Below are positions 47,653 to 57,423 of a stretch of 60,827 nucleotides of DNA, one piece after another. Position numbers and translations under genes: made by a program. Position 1 is the stretch's first letter; the number at the start of each line of letters is the position of its first letter. The notes beneath the pieces are model-generated. The model was not told the DNA's origin and made no database searches. It was given only the letters and a program-made list of their open reading frames with translations. This DNA is from Bacteroidales bacterium H4 (GTDB lineage Bacteria > Bacteroidota > Bacteroidia > Bacteroidales > Muribaculaceae), in assembly GCA_001701165.1 (NCBI GenBank), contig DAAP01000041.1, forward strand, positions 38,099 through 98,925, given 5' to 3'.

Positions 47653-50280
47653 ATGAAAAAATCACTTAAAATAGCTGCCGCACTTTTGGCTATGGTCATG
47701 GCGGCACCGGCACAGCCGACCGAAGCGCAGGCCATGCCCACGCGCGAACATCGTGCTTTGTGGCTGTCGCCAATACTTAATTCCAGTTGGCCTTCCGCTC
47801 CGTTGACCAGCGAGACTCAGGCTCGCTTCCAACGCGATTTCCTGAAGAAAAAACTTGCGCAATTCAAAGACCAGAATATCAACATCATATATTTCCACGT
47901 ACGTCCCAATTGCGATGCAATGTACAAGTCATCGTATGAGCCTTGGTCACACAAGGTTGCCGGCACGCGTGGTGGTACGCCCGTCGAGGATCCCTTCAAA
48001 ATGCTTCTTGACGAAGCCCATGCCGTAGGCATCGAAGTGTACGCGTGGCTCAATCCCTATCGCTATTCGGGTTCGACGAGCCTCTATGGAGGAAGCAACC
48101 CCCTGAATTATGAGACCTCGCACCCCGATTGGCTTGTGCGCAACAGCAAGGAAATTTACCTCAATCCCGGTATTCCCGAGGTAACACAACGAATCGTAGA
48201 TATCATCACCGAAATTGTCACCAACTATGATGTCGATGGCGTGGTGTATGACGACTACTTCTACCCCTCCGGCATGGGGGCAGACCAAGATGCTACGCAA
48301 TATGCGGCGTACACTAAAGGCGGAGGCTCGATGAGTCTTGGCGATTGGCGGCGTAATAACATCAATAATATGGTGAAAGTGGTCAAAAAAGCTATCAAGA
48401 AGGTGAAGCCTTACCTGCCTTTCGGCATTTCGCCTGCCGGGGTTGCTTGTCCTCCCGACATCGAGAAATACGGTTTGACCCCCGTCAGCGGTGACTGGCA
48501 GTACAGCAGCATTTTTTCCGACCCTATGAGTTGGCTTAATGCCGGAGATATAGATTTCCTGTCGCCTCAGATTTATTGGCCCAACCGCTTCACCGAGTTG
48601 TCAAAATGGTATGGAGTGGCAGTTCGCCGCTTCGACCGACACTTCTATCCTTCGGTGACCCTCTCTAATATCGTAAACGACAAGGCTTCAGAATATATTC
48701 ATGAAACCAATACCGCCCGTCAGGCTAACACCTATGATGCCAGCGGCATGGTGTTCTTCCACTACGGCGATTTTGTCAATTACACAGAAAAATTCGGAGG
48801 CAAGCGAATGAGCTTCGGCAAAATCTTGGCACAGGAAGTATTCCAGAACAAAGCATTGACGCCAATACGTGCCTGGGAGCATGTTTGGTCGCCCAAAACG
48901 GTTGGGAATGTAGCCATCTCGGGTACAGCCTTGACATGGGATGCCGTTCCCGGTATGCGCTACACCGTATACGCCTTCCCCGAAAGCGTGGGCGAAGCCG
49001 GTTTTGCATGCCAGCGCGAGTATCTACAAGGCATATCTTACACCAATTCATACGAGATTCCGACAGACATGGCATCCGGATATAAATGGGCTGTGTGCGT
49101 ATACGACCGCTACGGCAACGAATACTCAGCAGTAACTGTCGGAGGCAAGGTTGTCTCCGGGACCAAGGCTACGCTTACTTACCCCGTAAACGGCGAAAAC
49201 GCCCCCGAAATTTTTTCCTTCAAGTGGAACGGCAGTGCTTCGCGCAGCCGCATCGAAGTGTCTGACAAAGCCGATATGAGCCATATCATAGCGCTCTTTG
49301 ATGCTGCAGGCAACACTGTATCATCCATGAACTTGCCACACCTCGAGAACGGCAATACATACTATTGGCGCGTACGTTCTATCGGAACCAACATGACCGA
49401 TGCGCTCTCCGATGTGCAGTCCTTCAAGGGTGGCCGTATATCTTTCACCGCTCCCGCCGACAAGGCTACCGGTGTATCGGTCACACCCACTATCACGTGG
49501 ACTAAAGTCGACATTGATCAGGAAGTCAAGCATCGCATGACCATAATCGACGGAACTTCCGAAGTATATGTGTATGAAGGCCCGGCCAACAGCGTCACCG
49601 TGCCTGCCGAACTGCTTCGTACCGGGCGCACCTACACGGCCACGCTTGCCACAAGTGTAGGCGGCTATGAGACCGAGAGCGAGCCTATTACGTTCACTAC
49701 GGTCAACCGTACCGATTACACCGCTCCCGCATTCACAAATCCGGCTTCCGATGGTGTTACAATACATGTAAACGAAGGATTGTCTATTGAAAAATGGAAC
49801 GGCCTTGCTTCTGTGACCGTATACATCTCGTCTTCTAAATCCTTTGGACGTACGGCATACTCGGTTACTTTGCGCGACTTCGAGACCATGACAAAAGCCC
49901 TCGGCGAAATCAAGATCGGTGGAAAGTATCTCTTAGACGGCAAAACATACTATTGCAAGACACGTGCTGCATACTACGTAGACAACTCTGCAAAGAATAC
50001 AGCCGACTCGCCCGTGCGCAGCTTCGTATACTCCGGTACGGAAGGCGTCAATGAAGTCACTGCCGATACGGAAGCTGCCGCATATATAGACGTTGAGTCT
50101 ATGCTACACACCGGATGCGGCGCATGTGCAGTCAATGTTTATACTTTGGCCGGTGCTGCCGTATACTATGGCGTGGCCGATACCGCCGGCGAGCTGTCGC
50201 TCGAGGCGCTGCCCGCAGGCATGTATATCGTGCGTCTTGCCGATGCCAACGCGTCCGCAATTAAGTGGATTAAGAAATAA
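47653..50280 (+). CDS. GHL10-type (family 10-like) glycosidase, secreted
   Basis: I start at ATG 47653 (MKKSLKIAAALLAMVMAAPAQP), which opens a signal peptide; 16 codons earlier add no secretion signal. The 875-residue protein has a TIM barrel of the GHL10 family (about 30-400): REHRALWLSPILNSSW, NIIYFHVRPNCDAMYKS, GIEVYAWLNPYR, VDGVVYDDYFYPSG and FGISPAGV. The family includes E. coli DigH, which acts on peptidoglycan lacking stem peptides. Three Ig/fibronectin-like domains and a type IX sorting-like C terminus (NVYTLAGAAVYYG...GMYIVRLADA) follow. It sits just behind the SusC/D operon, separated by a terminator and its own leader; a role in preparing that operon's substrate is inferred. Confidence 0.87.
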   Translation: MKKSLKIAAALLAMVMAAPAQPTEAQAMPTREHRALWLSPILNSSWPSAPLTSETQARFQRDFLKKKLAQFKDQNINIIYFHVRPNCDAMYKSSYEPWSHKVAGTRGGTPVEDPFKMLLDEAHAVGIEVYAWLNPYRYSGSTSLYGGSNPLNYETSHPDWLVRNSKEIYLNPGIPEVTQRIVDIITEIVTNYDVDGVVYDDYFYPSGMGADQDATQYAAYTKGGGSMSLGDWRRNNINNMVKVVKKAIKKVKPYLPFGISPAGVACPPDIEKYGLTPVSGDWQYSSIFSDPMSWLNAGDIDFLSPQIYWPNRFTELSKWYGVAVRRFDRHFYPSVTLSNIVNDKASEYIHETNTARQANTYDASGMVFFHYGDFVNYTEKFGGKRMSFGKILAQEVFQNKALTPIRAWEHVWSPKTVGNVAISGTALTWDAVPGMRYTVYAFPESVGEAGFACQREYLQGISYTNSYEIPTDMASGYKWAVCVYDRYGNEYSAVTVGGKVVSGTKATLTYPVNGENAPEIFSFKWNGSASRSRIEVSDKADMSHIIALFDAAGNTVSSMNLPHLENGNTYYWRVRSIGTNMTDALSDVQSFKGGRISFTAPADKATGVSVTPTITWTKVDIDQEVKHRMTIIDGTSEVYVYEGPANSVTVPAELLRTGRTYTATLATSVGGYETESEPITFTTVNRTDYTAPAFTNPASDGVTIHVNEGLSIEKWNGLASVTVYISSSKSFGRTAYSVTLRDFETMTKALGEIKIGGKYLLDGKTYYCKTRAAYYVDNSAKNTADSPVRSFVYSGTEGVNEVTADTEAAAYIDVESMLHTGCGACAVNVYTLAGAAVYYGVADTAGELSLEALPAGMYIVRLADANASAIKWIKK

Positions 50281-50362
50281 GGTCGTGTAAACAAAATCGG
50301 CTTTTGCCGTCTGACGTCATAGACGTAAGTCCGGCAATCCGACATAGACCGAAACAGTTAGA

Positions 50363-50424
50363 CCGCGGCCATCGCAACCTTCGGACAGTCAAGTCCCGTA
50401 AGGTGGCGATGGCTGCGGCTTTTT
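50363..50424 (+). terminator. Terminator after the glycosidase gene
   Basis: CCGCGGCCATCGC (50363-50375) pairs with GCGATGGCTGCGG (50406-50418) with one mismatch and an inner AACCTT/AAGGT pairing; CTTTTT follows. Confidence 0.8.
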
Positions 50425-50468
50425 GTTGCGAATATGGAGAGCGTATGCGCTATCTGCCGAAAAAGTTG

Positions 50469-50476
50469 TAATTTTG
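50469..50476 (+). promoter_or_regulatory. -7 box for the Ig-like lipoprotein gene
   Basis: TAATTTTG matches TAnnTTTG and is five bases before the ATG at 50482; the -33 element is not clear. Confidence 0.45.
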
Positions 50477-50481
50477 TCGTT

Positions 50482-52542
50482 ATGAACAACGAGAACGCTA
50501 AAACTAAACACGCTGAGACGAAAATCGGAGGAATGTATGCACTACCTCTGGCGGTGGCGGCGATAGTATTTGCCGTGCTGCTGGCCGCTTGCGCCTCCAT
50601 AGGTAATCCCGAAGGAGGACCGCGCGACTATCAGCCCCCGGTGTTTGTACGTTCTACTCCAATGCCGGGACAGACCGGCGTAACCCCTTCTCGGCTTGAA
50701 TTGTATTTTGACGAGAATGTAAGCCTGGACGATGCCTTCAATAAAGTTATAATCTCGCCTGTGCAGAAGTCCACGCCCGTGGTGCGTGCCGGCGGACGAC
50801 GTATCACTGTCGAATTGCGCGATACCTTGCAGCCCAATACCACCTATACCATAGACTTCGCCGATGCTATACGTGATCTCAACGAAGGCAATATCCTCGA
50901 TGGCTTTGCAATCGACTTTGCCACCGGCGATTCGATAGACTCGCTGCAGATTTCCGGAATAGTGCTATCGGCTCGCGACCTCGAGCCGGCGCAGGGCATT
51001 ACGGTAGGTGTTACCACCGACATGTCGGACACCGCGTTTGTCAAGTCGCCCCTGCAACGCATAGCCCGTACTAATCAGCGCGGTCAATTCACGATACGTA
51101 ACCTCAAGGCCGGTACCTATCGTATATTTGCCGTTAATGACGTCAATCGGGACAACTGTTGGGATCGCTCCGAGGATGTAGCATTCTATGACTTAGATAT
51201 AGTCCCTTCCTCACGACCTACGATAGTGAGCGATACTTTGCGTTCGTCCGAGGGCACGGATAGCATTGTCGAGCGTGACGCCACGCTGTTCCTTCCCAAT
51301 GATGTACTGCTGACGTGGTTCAACGAAGACTACCATGCCCAGTACATTAAGGACAGCCAACGTCCCGACCGCCGTCGTCTCTTTGTCGGCATGGGCGCTC
51401 CTCATGACACTCTTCCCACGCTTACGCTTGTCGGCGGACCGCGTGACGGTGATACCGATGCCGATTGGGCGCTGTTGCAGGCCAATGCCAACAGCGACTC
51501 CCTTACGTACTGGATACGCGACCCCGAGCTTCTGGCCATAGACACACTGCGCGTGAGCGTGCACCACTCCGCACAGGATTCACTCAGCCGACGCGTATGG
51601 GTCAATGACACGATCAATTTCATATACCGCGCGCCAAAGGTCTCAAAAAAGAATAAAAAAGAGGAAGCGGACAGCCTTAATGTTCCCGAGCGCGAATTTG
51701 CCACCCTTACGGTCAAAAGCCAGTCATCACACGAGGTATATGCTCCCATGCGGATAGAGTCGGCCCTGCCAATATCGCGTATAGATACGACCGGTGTTTA
51801 CTTGCAACAACAAGTCGATTCCGTGTGGAAAGACCTTGTCTTGCCGCCGTTGCGTCCCGATTCGCTCAATCCGCTGTTGGGCCGTGTGTTTGACTATCGC
51901 TGGGATCCCGGCGCCAAGTATCGCTTGCTTGTCGACTCGGCTGCTGTTACCAGTATTTACGACAGCATTCATAATAAGGCTTTGCGTCACGAGTTCACCA
52001 TCAAGAAGCTCGAAGAATACTCCAACCTTGCCTTTACCATCAAGCCGAGTATGGTGGATGGGCATGCCTTGTGCTTCGAGTTGCTCAACAACAGCGATAA
52101 AGTGATGCGCACGGTGCCTGTGGATACGGCCACAGGCAAGGTCGTAGTGCCGTATATTACCCCCGGCACCTACTATGCACGTGTGTTTATAGACGCCAAT
52201 GGCAACGGACGTTGGGATACCGGCAACTTCGCCGAGAGGCTTCAACCAGAGGAAGTCGCATACTTTGATAAGAAGCTTGAGCTTAAAGCCAATTGGGACA
52301 ATGAATTGGCGTGGGATATCTATGCCAAAGCCATAGACACGCAGAAGCCTTATGCCATACTTAAGAACAAGCCTAAGCTGAAGCCCGGCGAGAAAGCACC
52401 CGATCAAGAAGAAGAACTTGACGAATGGGGCGAACCCATCAACCGCGGTGGCAGTCGCCGGGGTACATCGCGCCAGGGACTCTCCCTGCCGGTAGGCCGC
52501 AACGGCTTACAGACAGCCGATGATCGCGTACAACGTCGCTGA
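50482..52542 (+). CDS. Lipoprotein with Big_5-type Ig-like domain
   Basis: From ATG 50482 the protein is 686 residues with a hydrophobic signal ending VLLAAC (lipobox). The Big_5-type Ig domain covers about 35-140 (GNPEGGPRDYQPPVF, SRLELYFDENVSLDDAF, PNTTYTIDFADAIRDLN). A carboxypeptidase-regulatory-like region (RGQFTIRNLKAGTYRIFAVNDVNRD) follows, then beta regions and a second RIFIDANGNGRWD-like Ca-binding motif (RVFIDANGNGRWDTG), and a polar Gly/Arg-rich tail. This family is widespread in Bacteroidota, usually a single-copy gene of unknown function. The ATG at 50434 lies upstream of the -7 box and is less likely. Confidence 0.85.
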   Translation: MNNENAKTKHAETKIGGMYALPLAVAAIVFAVLLAACASIGNPEGGPRDYQPPVFVRSTPMPGQTGVTPSRLELYFDENVSLDDAFNKVIISPVQKSTPVVRAGGRRITVELRDTLQPNTTYTIDFADAIRDLNEGNILDGFAIDFATGDSIDSLQISGIVLSARDLEPAQGITVGVTTDMSDTAFVKSPLQRIARTNQRGQFTIRNLKAGTYRIFAVNDVNRDNCWDRSEDVAFYDLDIVPSSRPTIVSDTLRSSEGTDSIVERDATLFLPNDVLLTWFNEDYHAQYIKDSQRPDRRRLFVGMGAPHDTLPTLTLVGGPRDGDTDADWALLQANANSDSLTYWIRDPELLAIDTLRVSVHHSAQDSLSRRVWVNDTINFIYRAPKVSKKNKKEEADSLNVPEREFATLTVKSQSSHEVYAPMRIESALPISRIDTTGVYLQQQVDSVWKDLVLPPLRPDSLNPLLGRVFDYRWDPGAKYRLLVDSAAVTSIYDSIHNKALRHEFTIKKLEEYSNLAFTIKPSMVDGHALCFELLNNSDKVMRTVPVDTATGKVVVPYITPGTYYARVFIDANGNGRWDTGNFAERLQPEEVAYFDKKLELKANWDNELAWDIYAKAIDTQKPYAILKNKPKLKPGEKAPDQEEELDEWGEPINRGGSRRGTSRQGLSLPVGRNGLQTADDRVQRR

Positions 52543-52581
52543 CGGTGGCTCGCGCATGTTCCCAATTGTTTAGTAGCAATA

Positions 52582-52622
52582 CAGCGAATGCCCGTGGTAA
52601 GATCGGCCACGGGCATTCGCTG
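52582..52622. terminator. Bidirectional terminator between convergent genes
   Basis: CAGCGAATGCCCGTGG (52582-52597) pairs perfectly with 52607-52622 across a 9-base loop. It lies between the Ig-like lipoprotein gene and the phosphate transporter gene, which converge here. Confidence 0.75.
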
Positions 52623-52759
52623 TGCTTTATGCTTATGGTGAGTCTTCGTTGGGGTAGCGGCTATGGCTATTAAGGCGATTATAGCGCCGTTATGGCTATC
52701 ATGACTATTGCTTATTGTCGTTGCTGCCGTTGGCTGTCGAAACACCCCGGCGGCAACGG

Positions 52760-55102
52760 CTACAGCAGGCGTTGGTCTATGGTTGCAAAACGATCCGGAG
52801 AGACTATCGTTCCCGAGGGCGTGGGCATGGATGCTCGCGGTCCGGCGATGCGGCTGTCTGTGTCGCATAATTTGGCAAAGGCACGCAAGTACTTGCGAAC
52901 GTTGGAAATCAAGTCCTGAGTCTCCTGCAACATATTCAGATAGACGTATAATACCGTGATGGTGGATGGGTCGCCTTCGCGCAGTTGCTCGTGCAGACGG
53001 TGATATCCGTCCGAGATACGGTCTTTGAGCTCATCGCAGCGGCGACGTATAGGCGGGACGGCTTCCACGTTACGCGAGGACATCACGGACAAGGCATCGG
53101 CAAAGATTTCATCCGCGCGTGAGCGTATTTCCTCGAATTCGGCCACGTAATGCTTGGGTAGAGGCAGGAAGTTGTTTTCAGTGTGTTCTTTGCATACCTC
53201 GTTGATACGCCGCAAGTTGTAGAGCATGGACATGCAGCAGTTGTTGGCCAGGTGGAACCATGTACTCTTTTCGATGGCAGTGGGATGCGGTAGCTGGCGC
53301 AAGCAAAGAGTTTCTTTGCGTCGTGCGCCCTTGAGCGTGTTTTTTTCGTGGAACAGCGTGCGGTCCAGGCGCTCGAGCGTGTGCACATCCTCGTGTATGA
53401 ATGCGCCGGTCATTCCGTCAAAGCTCTCGCGGGCAAAGGTCATGAACTCGCTTTGACGCTCGGAAATGTAGGCCAACAATAGTGGCCAGCGCTCTTCTGC
53501 GTCCTCGGTGTTGAGGATGGTTTGGAACATTGCATCACCTCCGTCTTCGGCTTTGCGCCGACGGTAGCGCCGGTTGCTGTGTATGAGCAGGGCTACTGCT
53601 ATGGCTGCAACTACGGGGATGGTCCATAGTCCGCCCCAATAGATGAATGCTGCCACCAGCCCGGCGCCTATGAATGCCACGCCGGCGGTGATAAACCATC
53701 CGCCGACAACGCTGATGACGCCGGTTACACGGAATACGGCACTTTCACGTCCCCAGGCACGGTCGGCAAGGCTGGTGCCCATGGCCACCATAAAGGTGAC
53801 GAAGGTCGTAGACAGTGGCAGTTTCATCGAGGTGCCAAGGGCAATAAGCGCTCCGGCCACCACCAAATTGACGGCTCCGCGCACAAGGTCGAAGGATTGT
53901 CCCTGTTCCATAGTGACGTCATCCATGCTGAAGCGTTTGTCCACCCAGCGGCGCACGCGCAACGGCGTATGGCTGCTTACCCAGGTGATGCCGGACAGAG
54001 TCCAACGAACCAAACGTCGGCCTATGCGCGACGACCCGAACATCTCGTCTCCCGAGTTGCTTTGGCTGCCAAGCCCGTTCTGGGTCTTGGTTACGTTACG
54101 AGCCTTCTTGGAGGTGACCAAGGTGAACACCATAATCGCTCCGGCGCCTATAAGAAAGTATATCGGAGTGTTGGCAGGGTTGTTGAGTACGCCCATCATG
54201 TGCGTATGGGCATCTGTGGCGCCTGAGGCCGTGAAATCTTGGAACGAAGCCAAGCCTGTCAGCGGAACGCCTATAAAGTTGACCAAGTCGTTGCCGGCAA
54301 AAGCCATAGCCAGGGCGAAGGTGCCGAGTAGCACTACCACTTTGAGCACGTTGACCTTGAGCCAGTGAAGAATCTGCATCAGTATCGTAAAGCCGATAAG
54401 GCAGTACAGCATGAGCAGGCCGGTGTTGGAGTGTATCCAATCCTTTGCCTGAGGAGTCATGAAGGACAAATCCTTGATGCCTTTGATGATAAGAAAATAT
54501 ACGATTGCTGTGCAGCATAGGCCTCCAAAGATGCCGATGCTCCATTTGAGATGGTCTCCGAAATGGAAGGTGAAAAGCATACGGGTCAGAAACTGTATAA
54601 CCGTCCCGAAGAAAAATGCTATAGCTACCGAAAGGAAAATGCCGATGATGATGGTCAGCGCCTTTTCGGTGTTGAGTAGGTCGACAACGCTCATCCCGGC
54701 ACAGTCACCATGGGTTTTGAACAACGCGACCACGAAGGTAGCGCCCAAAAGTTCGAATACCAACGAAACTGTGGTGGATGTTGGCATGCCCAGTGTATTG
54801 AAGATGTCCAGCAATACTATGTCTATGCACATTACAGCCATGAATATGCATACCAAATCATAGAAGGAGAAGAATTCCGGACGGAAAATGCCATGTCTGG
54901 CGACATCCATCATGCCGTTTGACATTGCGGCTCCGAGAAATACACCCGTAGCTGCAACGAGGATGATGCGACCTAACGGGGCGGCCTTTGAGCCTATGGC
55001 GGAGTTGAGAAAGTTGACAGCGTCGTTGCTGACGCCTACCGAAAGATCGAAAACTGCCAGTAACAGCAGAAATACAATGATACAAAGAAATACTATATCC
55101 AT
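52760..55102 (-). CDS. PiT-family inorganic phosphate transporter with PhoU-like tail
   Basis: I start at 55102 (MDIVFLCIIVFLLLLAVFDLSVGVSNDAVNF); 11 codons upstream carry no signal. The 780-residue protein has the duplicated PiT signature (GVSNDAVNFLNSAIGSKAA near the start; GNDLVNFIGVPLTGLASF, about 270-290) with about ten membrane helices to residue ~510. The rest, after a basic stretch (RRYRRRKAEDGG), is helical and PhoU-like (SERQSEFMTFARESFDGMTG, FHEKNTLKGARRKETLC, HYVAEFEEIRSRADEIF). PiT proteins move phosphate with protons or sodium. Many Bacteroidota keep the PhoU-like part in the same chain, in place of a separate gene. Confidence 0.93.
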   Translation of the reverse strand: MDIVFLCIIVFLLLLAVFDLSVGVSNDAVNFLNSAIGSKAAPLGRIILVAATGVFLGAAMSNGMMDVARHGIFRPEFFSFYDLVCIFMAVMCIDIVLLDIFNTLGMPTSTTVSLVFELLGATFVVALFKTHGDCAGMSVVDLLNTEKALTIIIGIFLSVAIAFFFGTVIQFLTRMLFTFHFGDHLKWSIGIFGGLCCTAIVYFLIIKGIKDLSFMTPQAKDWIHSNTGLLMLYCLIGFTILMQILHWLKVNVLKVVVLLGTFALAMAFAGNDLVNFIGVPLTGLASFQDFTASGATDAHTHMMGVLNNPANTPIYFLIGAGAIMVFTLVTSKKARNVTKTQNGLGSQSNSGDEMFGSSRIGRRLVRWTLSGITWVSSHTPLRVRRWVDKRFSMDDVTMEQGQSFDLVRGAVNLVVAGALIALGTSMKLPLSTTFVTFMVAMGTSLADRAWGRESAVFRVTGVISVVGGWFITAGVAFIGAGLVAAFIYWGGLWTIPVVAAIAVALLIHSNRRYRRRKAEDGGDAMFQTILNTEDAEERWPLLLAYISERQSEFMTFARESFDGMTGAFIHEDVHTLERLDRTLFHEKNTLKGARRKETLCLRQLPHPTAIEKSTWFHLANNCCMSMLYNLRRINEVCKEHTENNFLPLPKHYVAEFEEIRSRADEIFADALSVMSSRNVEAVPPIRRRCDELKDRISDGYHRLHEQLREGDPSTITVLYVYLNMLQETQDLISNVRKYLRAFAKLCDTDSRIAGPRASMPTPSGTIVSPDRFATIDQRLL

Positions 55103-55425
55103 ACTATATAGGTGAGTGTTGTCTTTAAGGGACAAGGTGGCGGCGTCTCCGCTACCATCGGCCGTCCGTTGTCGGTGTGGCCGAGCCTTCTTTTCTCAGT
55201 GCAAAGGACGGATTATTGTGTTTACAAAATGTTGCATAACTCCTAAGTTTGCGTTGAATGTAGCTTCGACAGCGACGTTGGCTATGTATCTCGGCGGATG
55301 TGGACACGCCATCCGCGTTGGAAATGTCGGATGGCTGTTTGTGCAAGTGCGCTTTCGAGCGTTTTGCCGAAACTGTTGCCCGGGAGAGTGTCGCAACGGC
55401 CGGAAACACCGAGAGAAAACAGTGA
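55103..55425. other. Intergenic stretch between the divergent transporter and lysS
   Basis: About 320 bases with no supported gene; open frames on both strands (for example 55116-55580 plus) are featureless and cross the lysS promoter. No consensus promoter for the phosphate transporter was found. Confidence 0.5.
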
Positions 55426-55457
55426 TTTGGCACTCCGGGGAAATTTGTGTAACTTTG
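55426..55457 (+). promoter_or_regulatory. Promoter for lysS
   Basis: TTTG (55426-55429), 20 bases and TAACTTTG (55450-55457) match the consensus, about 120 bases before the lysS ATG. Confidence 0.75.
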
Positions 55458-55576
55458 CCCTTGAATATTGCCATACGGCAAAGGCGCTGCCCAAAGGGGC
55501 CTGACACCGGGACGTCAAATATGTCCCCGAGACAGCCGCGACATCATATACATGAAACAAGAAAAAACAACCATAT

Positions 55577-57319
55577 ATGAATCCCCTCGAACTTAGCGAA
55601 CAAGAAGCGATACGCCGCAATTCATTGGCCACGTTGCGCCAAATGGGTATAGAACCATATCCGGCAGCGCTTTATCCTGTGGATGCCACCTCGACAGACA
55701 TCCGTGCCAACTTCAAAGATGACGCATCCGAACAGCGTCAGGTATGTATAGCAGGTCGCATAATGAGCCGCCGCATCATGGGAAAGGCCTCTTTTGTCGA
55801 ACTGCAGGACAATGCCGGTCGTATCCAGGTGTATGTGGCTCGTGACGAAATATGTCCGGGCGAAGACAAGGACCTGTACAATGTGGTGTTCAAGAAATTG
55901 CTTGATATCGGTGACATCGTAGGTTTCAAGGGTTTTGTGTTCCGTACACAGACCGGCGAAATCACGGTTCACGCCCGAGAAATGACGCTTTTGAGCAAAT
56001 CGTTGCGCCCTCTACCCATAGTCAAGGTGAAAGACGGCAAGACCTACGACAGTTTTGACGATCCGGAGTTGCGCTACCGTCGCCGTTATGTAGACCTTAT
56101 TGTCAATGATGGCGTCAAGGAAATATTCATAAAACGAACGGGCGTGTACAACTCCATGCGCAATTATTTCAATGAACACGGGTACATGGAGGTTGAGACC
56201 CCGATACTGCAAAGCATACCGGGCGGTGCCGCCGCGCGCCCTTTTGTGACGCACCACAATGCACTGGACATACCCCTGTATTTGCGCATAGCCGACGAGC
56301 TATACCTCAAGAGACTTATCGTGGGAGGGTTTGACGGCGTGTATGAGTTTTCCAAGAACTTCCGCAACGAAGGCATGGATCGCACGCACAATCCCGAATT
56401 CACATGCATGGAGATATATGTAGCCTACAAGGACTACAACTGGATGATGACCTTCACCGAGCACTTGCTTGAACGTATATGTCGTGACGTCAACGGAACG
56501 GACGAGGTGCGTGTGGGCGACAATATCATCAGTTTCAAAGCACCATTCCCGCGTGTAACCATGACGCAGGCCATCAAAGACCATACAGGCGTGGATATAA
56601 CGGGAATGGACGAGGCCGCACTCCGCAAGGCATGTAAAGACCTCGGCATCGAGGTGGATGAGTCCATGGGCAAAGGCAAACTCATAGACGAGATTTTCGG
56701 CGAAAAATGCGAGGGTTGCTACATTCAGCCCACCTTTATCACCGACTACCCCATAGAGATGTCTCCGCTTACCAAGCGCCATCGTAACAATCCCGAACTG
56801 ACCGAGCGCTTCGAGCTTATGGTCAACGGCAAGGAGTTGGCCAACGCCTATTCCGAACTCAACGACCCTATCGACCAGTACGAGCGCTTTGTCGAGCAGA
56901 TGCGTTTGAGCGAGAAAGGCGATGACGAGGCTATGATTATCGACAAGGACTTCATTCGCGCCCTCGAGTACGGAATGCCTCCCACGTCCGGCATGGGCAT
57001 TGGCATGGACCGCCTTGTGATGCTGATGACCGGGCAGACCACCATACAAGAGGTCCTCTTCTTCCCGCAGATGCGTCCCGAGAAAGTCGTCAAGCGCGAT
57101 GGCCCCGAACGCTTTGTCGAAGCATTGGGCACGGACGAAGTTGCCGCCTGGGTGCCTCTGATGAATAAGGCCGGCATCAATACTTTGGCCGATCTTGCCG
57201 CCGCTACCGCTGCCAAACTTCAGCAGGATCTATGCGGTCTCAACAAAAAGCACAAGTTGGGACTGAAACCGGTGAGCGTTGACACGGTAGGAGCGTGGAT
57301 TGCTGCCGCCGCGCAGTAG
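55577..57319 (+). CDS. lysS: Lysyl-tRNA synthetase, class II
   Basis: A 580-residue enzyme that charges tRNA-Lys. The OB-fold anticodon domain (about 55-155, CIAGRIMSRRIMGKASFVELQDNAGRIQVYV) precedes a class II core with motif 1 (VETPILQSIPGGAAARPF), motif 2 (FRNEGMDRTHNPEF) and motif 3 (GMGIGMDRLVMLMTGQ). The last ~65 residues (VAAWVPLMNKAGINTLADL...) form an extra helical domain found in Bacteroidales LysS but absent from E. coli. The gene leads a plus-strand housekeeping series. Confidence 0.97.
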   Translation: MNPLELSEQEAIRRNSLATLRQMGIEPYPAALYPVDATSTDIRANFKDDASEQRQVCIAGRIMSRRIMGKASFVELQDNAGRIQVYVARDEICPGEDKDLYNVVFKKLLDIGDIVGFKGFVFRTQTGEITVHAREMTLLSKSLRPLPIVKVKDGKTYDSFDDPELRYRRRYVDLIVNDGVKEIFIKRTGVYNSMRNYFNEHGYMEVETPILQSIPGGAAARPFVTHHNALDIPLYLRIADELYLKRLIVGGFDGVYEFSKNFRNEGMDRTHNPEFTCMEIYVAYKDYNWMMTFTEHLLERICRDVNGTDEVRVGDNIISFKAPFPRVTMTQAIKDHTGVDITGMDEAALRKACKDLGIEVDESMGKGKLIDEIFGEKCEGCYIQPTFITDYPIEMSPLTKRHRNNPELTERFELMVNGKELANAYSELNDPIDQYERFVEQMRLSEKGDDEAMIIDKDFIRALEYGMPPTSGMGIGMDRLVMLMTGQTTIQEVLFFPQMRPEKVVKRDGPERFVEALGTDEVAAWVPLMNKAGINTLADLAAATAAKLQQDLCGLNKKHKLGLKPVSVDTVGAWIAAAAQ

Positions 57320-57423
57320 CCCAATTGACGGACGATTTTTTGCAGTGTCTCTCCGGATGTCGTGTCTGATATTTTTTTAGATAAAGAAACATAATTAACC
57401 ATCCTCTCTCGATACAATTTACT

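Noticed and set aside
55116..55580. Plus-strand 154-codon frame before lysS
   Set aside because: Featureless, Arg/Cys-rich, overlaps the lysS promoter and start.
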